In this document: piece after piece, positions 6,428 through 15,200 of the stretch
How positions within the stretch are numbered: position 1 is the stretch's first letter
How the letters are laid out: every line of letters begins with the position of its first letter
Source: a virus
DNA: 27,409 nucleotides
Direction: 5' to 3' (one strand)
IMG/VR virus record: IMGVR_UViG_3300035232_001497
Coordinates: 1-27,409 of that record
The notes under the pieces: generated by a model
What the model saw: only the letters and a program-made list of their open reading frames with translations
What the model was told of the DNA's origin: nothing
Database searches by the model: none
Made by a program: the position numbers and the translations under genes

Positions 6428-9094
6428 AACTATAAATAGTTGATAATTATCTATAGGTTTTGTTCCTTGACCATCACCTAAAAACGGGCCCTCTTCTTGA
6501 AGGTTGCCCAAATCATCCTCAAGCTCCCTGCTAAATGCATTAGATGCTTGTTGTAGAGATACTTCTATATCAGTTCCAGTTGACAATATAGCATCACTAT
6601 CATATATTGTAAATGTATGGAAAGGCCATCTTCTACTTTGTTTTCCAGCTAAATAACCGTTCCAACCAAGCATATCAGTTTCAAAACCATATTGAGCTAG
6701 AGTCCATGGATGCAATAAAGTTTTTTCGCATTTATGTTTAATTTCTTTCGCCCATTGATTTCCATTATTTGTGACATTGTTGGTATATCCTGCGCCGCAC
6801 ATGCTTAATAATAAACATACATCAAAACCTTGTAGACTTGAACCAAAACGAGAGCTCATTTGATAAAATGCCCTTATTGATGGGTCTACCTTTATCGCGC
6901 AGCCTGAAAAAAAACATTTATCAAGTTGTTCAGCTTTGCTAACTTTAGACCCATATGCTTCCTCAAACTCTTTTGCCCAGCTCGCCCAAGTAGTTGTAAA
7001 AGTTCCGTTGTTTAAATATTTGCCATTTAATGATGCTATATTATTTTTATAGGAAGGCCACAAAGAACCAGTTGCTTCATCTAAACCACCATGATGAAAT
7101 TCTTTAATATTAAAAGTAAGGTCATCATCTTGAAGATCTGTATCACCAAATATTGATACATATATTTCTGATGTTTTTAAATTACTATATCCACTTCCTT
7201 TATATTCTGCAGTTGAGTCTGTGGTATCATTTGTATGTTCTTGTTCCCAATACTTTACCCAATTACATTTACTCCAACTTACATTTGTTGTGGCAGAATT
7301 TACCTTAGAAGAAATATGCATAAAATGCCCAGTATTGGAATGCCAATATATATGTGTCCAGTAAGCTAAACATGAAAAATCGTTTTTAATATGAAGAGCT
7401 TCTGATAATTCATTAGACCAATAAGGATGTCTTATTGGTACTTTTTGCTTACCACCGCCAGTTCCTTCTTGATTACTATTCATTACTGTATGAAAAGTAC
7501 TTCCGCTCCCAGTGTTAACTGTTGGAGTGTTTCTGATTAAATCACTTACTACTGAGGAAGGCGGATTAAAATTTACTCTTATTTTATCGCATACTGTGGT
7601 ATCATAAGTATCTCCATCAAAATTTGTTAATTTATAATTTCCCCATGTATAATCTGAATTAGTTGAGCCTCTGGGAATTAATAATGTAAATGCCGAATTA
7701 ATTTTTGCTGAACCTAAATTACTAGACAATGTGATTTTATTTCCGCCTGCGGCAACAGATGATATTGCATATTCAGTAGCATCTCCTGCAAATTTTATTT
7801 TAAAATCCTTTGATATATACCTTTCAATTATAGTTGTTTTATTACTGTATAAGTTTGAAAAAGTTATTGTTTTATTACCTGCTCCACTGCTGGTTGCTTT
7901 TATGGCGGTTCCTCTATCTGTATATATATTAGAGCTTGACATTTCTGCATACTGTCCTTTTATGTCGTTTTGAGCAGAGAGTACTGTTCCTCCAGCTTTA
8001 ATTGTTATATTTTTTAAATATACTGATCCAGTATGAGTTTCCAGTCTTGTATTATAATCATTATGAATAACAGCATCCTGAACTGAAATTTCATCGTCCC
8101 AATCGTATCCATTTTCTTCTTCTAAAAAAGGGTTATTAGATCTGCTTGGACAACACGGATAAACTTCTTCACCGTTTAATTTTCCTAGCCAACTTGGCTT
8201 TGTAGTGAGAACCATTCTATCTACACCTTTTGCAGATGTTGTTCTTGGTATTTTTGATCTAAATAATTTTTTTAAATCAGCAACACTTGATAAAGAATTA
8301 GCAACGCTTTCTCTATTGTATGTGAGAGGATACTTCACCGAACCTCCACCACTGACACTAGTTCCATCGATAGCATTAGCTATCCAACTCATTGGAGCGG
8401 CTCCATTTGGATGATTTGCATCCCATGAATCTATAAATTGATTATGACCTCTAGTACTACCAATATGTATTAATCTAACGCCAAGATTATTTCCCCCAGC
8501 CCCACATTCATTATAATAAAACCTTCTTCTTTTTAATATTAATCTGTATCCTTTATAGCTCTTAGTGGTTGTTAGTTTTAACGGATTATCTTTATGTATT
8601 CCAACAAAAGGATGTGATATATTATTAGATAATGCTGAATTTGAAAGGTGATGACAGCTCTCTCTATTTTGCGCTTGAAATAAATCATCTGTACTGGTAG
8701 AATGTTCAGTTGTTCCACTTTTATCTCTTTTACTGGAGTATACTGATGCGATGTCATCCACTGTCATCTTAGAAACCTTAGTTCCGTAAGTACTTACCCC
8801 AGGCCACCCATAAACCATTGGGGAATTAAAAGTTGTCCAATACTCTACACTTATTCCGTTTTCCTTGCTAGCAATATCAAAAAAATTAAACGGATGTCTA
8901 TCGTCTCTAATTAATAGTTGAAAAAAATCTTGAATATATTTTCTCCTTTTCCCAGCAAAAGAAAAACCTGAATGGCTATCTTCGGTTGCAGTTTCTCCAT
9001 ATCTTACATCATGAGCATTCGAAAATTCAGTAAAACCGCTAGCGGCAAAAGAAGAGCCTCCGTAGCTGTTCCAATATATTTGATCGTATGGCAT
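6419..9094 (-). CDS. Unrecognised 891-residue phage structural protein
   Basis: It starts at ATG 9094, with AAAGG at 9108-9104 nine nt upstream and the stop of the 61-residue gene 2 bp before it. I recognise no family over the full length. The protein is unusually rich in Trp, His, Asn, Ser and Cys (more than ten cysteines, including YPCCPSRS and KCFFSGC) and has no signal peptide. Residues about 355-475 form a beta-rich section (SVYLKNITIKAGGTVL, TEYAISSVAAGGNKITLSS), the style of small beta domains in phage tail and decoration proteins. The N-terminal 50 residues include a basic patch (AGKRRKYIQDFFQLLIRDD). Its place after the J-like gene and before the fibre region suggests a virion component such as a tip accessory or receptor-binding protein. 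An enzymatic role cannot be excluded. Confidence 0.6.
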   Translation of the reverse strand: MPYDQIYWNSYGGSSFAASGFTEFSNAHDVRYGETATEDSHSGFSFAGKRRKYIQDFFQLLIRDDRHPFNFFDIASKENGISVEYWTTFNSPMVYGWPGVSTYGTKVSKMTVDDIASVYSSKRDKSGTTEHSTSTDDLFQAQNRESCHHLSNSALSNNISHPFVGIHKDNPLKLTTTKSYKGYRLILKRRRFYYNECGAGGNNLGVRLIHIGSTRGHNQFIDSWDANHPNGAAPMSWIANAIDGTSVSGGGSVKYPLTYNRESVANSLSSVADLKKLFRSKIPRTTSAKGVDRMVLTTKPSWLGKLNGEEVYPCCPSRSNNPFLEEENGYDWDDEISVQDAVIHNDYNTRLETHTGSVYLKNITIKAGGTVLSAQNDIKGQYAEMSSSNIYTDRGTAIKATSSGAGNKTITFSNLYSNKTTIIERYISKDFKIKFAGDATEYAISSVAAGGNKITLSSNLGSAKINSAFTLLIPRGSTNSDYTWGNYKLTNFDGDTYDTTVCDKIRVNFNPPSSVVSDLIRNTPTVNTGSGSTFHTVMNSNQEGTGGGKQKVPIRHPYWSNELSEALHIKNDFSCLAYWTHIYWHSNTGHFMHISSKVNSATTNVSWSKCNWVKYWEQEHTNDTTDSTAEYKGSGYSNLKTSEIYVSIFGDTDLQDDDLTFNIKEFHHGGLDEATGSLWPSYKNNIASLNGKYLNNGTFTTTWASWAKEFEEAYGSKVSKAEQLDKCFFSGCAIKVDPSIRAFYQMSSRFGSSLQGFDVCLLLSMCGAGYTNNVTNNGNQWAKEIKHKCEKTLLHPWTLAQYGFETDMLGWNGYLAGKQSRRWPFHTFTIYDSDAILSTGTDIEVSLQQASNAFSRELEDDLGNLQEEGPFLGDGQGTKPIDNYQLFIVAK

Positions 9095-9096
9095 TT

Positions 9097-9282
9097 TTAA
9101 GTGCCTTTATTTTTTAACTTATTTTGTTTTTCTCTTTCTTCTAATTTTTGCTGTTTATCAGCCTCTCTTCTTGCTAGTTCATCCCTCATAACTTTAATAC
9201 TTTCTTCAATTCTTTCTTTTTCTGTAATAAAATCATAAAGTAATGCTTTTATATTTACTTCATCAAGATCTTTAATATTCAT
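9097..9282 (-). CDS. Small 61-residue charged coiled-coil protein
   Basis: This short gene lies 15 bp after the J-like gene and 2 bp before the 891-residue gene. Residues about 15-58 are almost all charged or helical (Glu, Lys, Arg, Gln), including ERIEESIKVMRDELARREAD, typical of a single coiled coil. The N-terminus is acidic and hydrophobic (MNIKDLDEVNIKALLYDFI). There is no Shine-Dalgarno sequence; TTTATTATAAGTT precedes the ATG. It may be a small assembly chaperone or oligomerisation factor for one of the large neighbours. That is only inference. Confidence 0.65.
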   Translation of the reverse strand: MNIKDLDEVNIKALLYDFITEKERIEESIKVMRDELARREADKQQKLEEREKQNKLKNKGT

Positions 9283-9297
9283 AACTTATAATAAATC

Positions 9298-12200
9298 TTA
9301 ATGCTTATCTTTAAAGCTATTATCTCTTTGTAAATCAATTCTGAATCTCAAGCTTGTTGTGGAACTATTAACCGCAGTTGGCTTTACTACTAAATAGTTA
9401 TCCGCTCCATTTGGATTAATATTATTAGTACCTAAACCTATAAAACTCTGATGTTTTCCTGCTACTGTAGCATTCATAGGGGCCCCTGCTACACTGTTTG
9501 CAGCTTTGTTTTTATACCATTGACATTGGCATGTGCCAATATCTGTTTCCATATATATTCCATGTATATTGTAACCAATTTCTGAATTATTTAATACATA
9601 ATATAATTCATTCTTTACTGGGTTTTTAATGTCTCCATTGATTGATGTTTGAACATCAGCAGCTATACCGCTCGCGCTATATGGATCCGTGTCAAAATTT
9701 GATATCCAGCTTCCTCCTCCGTCTCCCTGGAGGTAGAACCCTTTGCCTCTGCCGTTACTGTCAAGGGCTCTAGTGAAAACTGCATTTTGGGTATCGCTTG
9801 ATGCTATACCAGTTGCTGTAATATATTTATTACTTCCATTCCAGCTTAGTACTAATCCCGCTTTATTTGCTATGGAAAATTCCCCATTCTTGCCAAGATA
9901 CAATCCAGTTCTTCCTGCTTGATGGGTGTTGCTAGTTCTTATACTGTTAGTATCCGCATCATATGTTGAAAGAAAATTTGGATTTAAATAAAGAGATCCT
10001 ATCTTTCCATACTGACCTGTTATCGTTCCTTTTATGTATGCATTCTGTGCATGCAAATCACCTTTTCTTGATACATAAAACGGGTGTCCTGCTTGTGGTG
10101 CTGAACTAGGAGAATCAAATGATCCTATACTCATTTCTCCATTATTAAATACTTTAAAAAATGGATCGGTTGAATCTCCCTTACCAGCTATTATGGCAAC
10201 CCCACTAAGAAATCCTCCAGTAACAAAAACATCATGAAACACACTCCTTCCGTCATTTCTGATTTGGAAACCACCATTACCTCTTGATACAAAATCTGTT
10301 GGAAAGTTAAATGATGTATTCGTGAAGTTGCTAGATCTGATAGAATCGCTATCAATAAAAATCCCTTTTGTTTTGTCTACATTAGTAACATTTCCAAAAG
10401 CATCTCTTGTTATGTCTGTGCATAGTCTTATTCCTTCGCCAACATCGATAGTTCCTGTTACTGCAAGATCTCCAGATATAGTAGCGTTTCTGGCTTTTAA
10501 ATCTCCATACCTACTAACATAAAAATTATTTTGATCAGCTACTAGATAAGGGCCTATAGACATATCCCCTTTTCCATTTACTCTAAAATGATTAGGCTCG
10601 TTACACTTACCTACCGCTAGCCCCAGGGACCCGCTTATTACTCCAGACCTTATATCTATACTTTTGAAATAGGCACTACCGTCTCCCCTAATAGACCAGC
10701 CTCTAGCATCAACTGCTGGATCATCACAAGGAAGAGCTGTCTGAAACCCATAACTTTGCATTATTGTATTATTTGTATTAAATTGATCTCCTAAAACTAT
10801 AGTTTGACCTACTTCAAGAGCAGCTGCTTTTATAGTTCCCATTATTTGAGCATCTGCTGCGAATAAAGTACCATCGTTCAATACTTTAAATTTTGCATTA
10901 TGAACCCTGAACCAGTCTCTGTATTTTGGCGTATTATAATAAGGGCTAAGAGTGCTTGTTTCGATTTGTTCTGTTCCAGTTGTTACCGCTCCATACAAGT
11001 TGTAGTTATTTCCAAATTTTGTTGAGAAATCAAAACCCATATTAACTGCAAATGGAATACCTAGTCTAGCTACCCCAAATCCAGCATTATAGTTTCCGTA
11101 AGGAGTTAATTGTATACTTTCAATTTGCCTGTTTTCTATTCCCCTATAATTATCTCCTCGCATCCAATGAGTTTCTAAAAACATTCCTCCGCCCACTAAT
11201 TCACTTAACTGAGCTGCAGTATATTGATCTAAATTTAATTGAACCAAAGCTTTCCCTGCATTAAAACCAATAGGTGGAATGTTAGAGGGGGGGTCTGATT
11301 GCCCAAAGTCATCTCTCAATAATCCACTATAGCCTAATGTACCATCGAAAAACCCTGTTATATTTTTTCTTTGATCCCCTATAGTTAAATTACCTTGATT
11401 ATCTACGTCTAATGCAGCTTCATCAGAGTTTCCGATTCTTATAGAACCAGCAGTCATATTCCCTCTAATTTCTAAGGTATTAGGGTTTATATCTATAGAA
11501 TGAAACCCATCTCCATCTTTATTAAATCTAGGTTTTTTGTAATTGCCTAAAAGCCCATGCTTCTCTCCCGTCCAAAACAAACCAAAACCTCCAGGATCAG
11601 GATCCCCTATTCTGAACATTTTGTGATCCATATAAATACCACTGCCATTTATATAATCATAATTATGATCATTAGAACCTCTTGCATGAATATTATCACT
11701 TAATACCCTTCCGCTTGGATGAGCGAGTATGAAATCTGTTGCAGTGATTCTATCTGTTAATATGTTGCCAGCATAAACATTGCTTATATAATCAGCGCTA
11801 ACACCCCCTCCAGTTACATAGCCTTGATTGTGAGGCACATTGCCGTAAAGAGAATTTACATAATTAGAAACTTCTGTCTTTGCCTTATTTGTATAATAAA
11901 AATTATGAGAATCTCTAGCGACTCCAGAAACAAAATTCTTACTTCTGTTTTGCGACCTGTCTTCTGGTTGAAGGAAGTAAAAGTAATAAGGTTCATGTCT
12001 AACTGTTCCTGGGTCAATATCAACCCCTTGTCCTGAGAGCATTCCAGTTACAATCTCATTATCTGTGTAAGAGGTTGATGCGCTTAGTTTGTAATAGTAT
12101 TCGTCTGGATTGTCCTTAAAGTAACCGCTTATATCAGACATCTTCCAACAGTATTTTTCCTTAGAAGATTCTTCGTTCAATCTACCTGTAGGTATACCAG

Positions 12201-15200
12201 TCCTATAAACATATATATGAGATATATCTCTTGATATCCCGTTGCTCCAATCCCATTCTAAAAATACTTGCTTAGGCCCAGAAGTGATATGGAAATTCTC
12301 CATTTCTGTTGGTAAGGTATTGTCTCTAGGTGTCTTTATTGGGTTTTGCCAAGCATCGCTATATTCACTATGCCTACCATCATGTTCATGCACTCTAGCT
12401 CTCAAGTAATATTCTTTATTGCATAAAAGACCATTGAACACTCCGCTGCCTGTCATGCTATTGGTTAGTGGTCCATGCTCTATCTCCGAAGTTTGTGTTG
12501 CAACTAGAGGGTTATACATGGGTTTTCTTGCGAGATCTACCTTGTAATATGATTGTTGGTAGTCGAGAACCCCAGTTATTTGATATTCTATAAATGCTGT
12601 AGCCGCTCCATCTCCATCTTCATCTAAATTGATTCCACTATTGACAATGATGTGTTTTCTATGTAAAGGTTCTGGGACTCCTATAGAAGCTCTCTGACCG
12701 CTATTATGAGGAAGAACATCAAACTGAGCATTGCCCGCACTAAAGTCCCCAGTATTATTTGACGTATCAACTGCTCTAAGCCAAAAATACAGATCACTAT
12801 TTGCATTTTTAGCAAAATCTTTTAAAGGGATAAGGTCTGATATGGCTAGAGATTTCTGATGAATTTTTGTTCCATATTCTGCTCCAGTAAAATTTTGATA
12901 ACCAGTATATAAATTTATATGAGAGAGATCTTTATCTTGCGGGTTATTCCAAGATAAAAATATGTTACTTCCATTCTTTTGAGATGCAATCCAAGTACAT
13001 GGGCCTGGAGGAATTTCATCAGGTGGAGCATAAACATCTTGACTAGTTATTCCATACAAATAATTTGTAAGTATTGTGTCTTTTGAATAGTTTGACTCAA
13101 AGGAATCAAACAAAGCTCTAACTTTTACATCATAAAAATGACTACCTACAGCCTCAAAAGCGAAATGACCAGAACCCAGACCTTGGGCAGATGTATCGTA
13201 TGATGCTTTTACTGGGTGATTAAAGTTTTGTATTTCAAATTGAGAAGTGTCTTGATACTCCGTTTCGTATGACTTGAATGATTCATCGTTTTGAGCTATT
13301 CCAGAGTAGAATACATGAATCATAGACCTTCCATCTTCAGCCAAAGATCCGCTAGTATGAACTTCTGGTCCCGCTAAATTAATATACTTATAAGTGAAAT
13401 CAGAATAAATTCCTGTATTATTGGATGTGTCAACTGGAACAGCATGGAATGGAAATTTTGTTTTTTCCCATGATTCTTTTCCTAGGTCTCTAAATTTATC
13501 AATCCTATAAATTGGACTATCCATTGGATCGACAGCTCCAAACATTTCAAAGACAGGGGCCTGATTGGCGGGCTGTTCTAGCTTAGTTACAGTATTTTCT
13601 GTAGCCTTGTTTATTCCGAAGTTCTGGTAACCGCTTCCAGTAAAAAGTAAAACTCTCGCTATGTCGTAATCTTCAGGTTTGTCCCATGAAAATTTAAAGT
13701 TAGACCATTGTTTTCTTACTAAAAAATTCTTTAGTTTTGCTGGTGGGAAATCGTCTTTACCTATTATAGCTGTATCTGTTCCTTCTGGCGATTCCCTGTC
13801 ATCATTTGTTACCGCAACTAATTGTCCGAAATATTCAGATTCTGGCAACACTGTTCTTATCTCAAAATGACCAGAGGCTCCAGCATTATATATACTTGGA
13901 GCTGTTTTTATCTCATCCTTTGTAATACTAAATCTTTGAGGAACTCCAAATCCATTTGTCTGGTCGTGGATTTTTAATAAATATTTTTTAAATGCGTCGA
14001 AATTGTGAAAATTGCCAGAATAAAAAGCATGAAGTATCGGGTATGCCCCATAAGTATCGGTACCCACCCCTTCTTCTCTTATTTCCCCAGAAAGAATTAA
14101 ATCAGGGGCATTTGCAAACCCAAATAGAGTTAAAGCATTACTGTTTACAGGATCGCTTAGATTTTGTGAGAAATCAAAAGCTCTAAGGTGGAAAGCTCCA
14201 GTTTCTCCGAAACTTATCTGATCTCCCGCATCGTTCTTAATTGTTCCATCCTTAGTATTTGCTTCGTATGTATAGTACCTCGAATTAGGCCCCATTATTT
14301 CACCGAAAGAAGATCCAGGGATAGGGTCATTGTACGTATTGTTTTGGTTTTTTTCTGCGGAAAAATCCGTAAACTCCATATCTGAGTTTGATCCGCCTAC
14401 ATGACCAGTATAAATTCTAAAACCAGCTAAATCTGAATCTACTTCTGCTTGATGTTTCCAATTAAAATTTAAAACATTTGGAAAAATATTATTAATACTT
14501 AATTTGAATTCAGTAGGTACGGCTGGGGGAATTTTATCTTTAGAGCCTTTGAATACCATTATTTTTTCAGGGCTTTCTCCTAGACTGTTAGCTTCACTCC
14601 ATCTTAATTCATAATATGCATCTGGATCTGGCAGTTCAAATTCACCAGACAACACATTACCAGTAAGTACATCATCGTATTTTTTAGCAAAAACAGTACA
14701 ACCCTCTACCTTTAAGTCGTCAAATTCATTTTTATTCCTTGGGCGTTCTATTTGAAGGAAGGGGTTAAATTTTGCTTCGTTGTAATTTGGTATGGATAAT
14801 TGAACATTTTGAGTTCCTGCCACTAATGCTTTCCCACTTGGGGTAAATCTTTTATTAAGATCTGGATTAGCATTGTCATATATAACATTGTAATCACCGC
14901 AGTCTTGGACTCCAGAGACTATATATTGACCTTGCTGTAATACATTTTTTGCATTTTGTACGGTTCCCAAAATAGAACCATAATACTCTTCCGTTATTTG
15001 CTGTACCCTTATTTGGTATCTATCTCCTACGGAAAGTCCATTTTGATAATACTTTGCATTTTCCATTGTGTTATGGAAATAGTAAAATGCTTTTGATATA
15101 CTCTCTCCTTGGGAGTTTATAACTCCAGAAGTTCTAACAATTAAATCTACAGTGTTTTCTTTTGGGTATCCATAGTTTATTATTTGAGGGGGCCCAGGAG

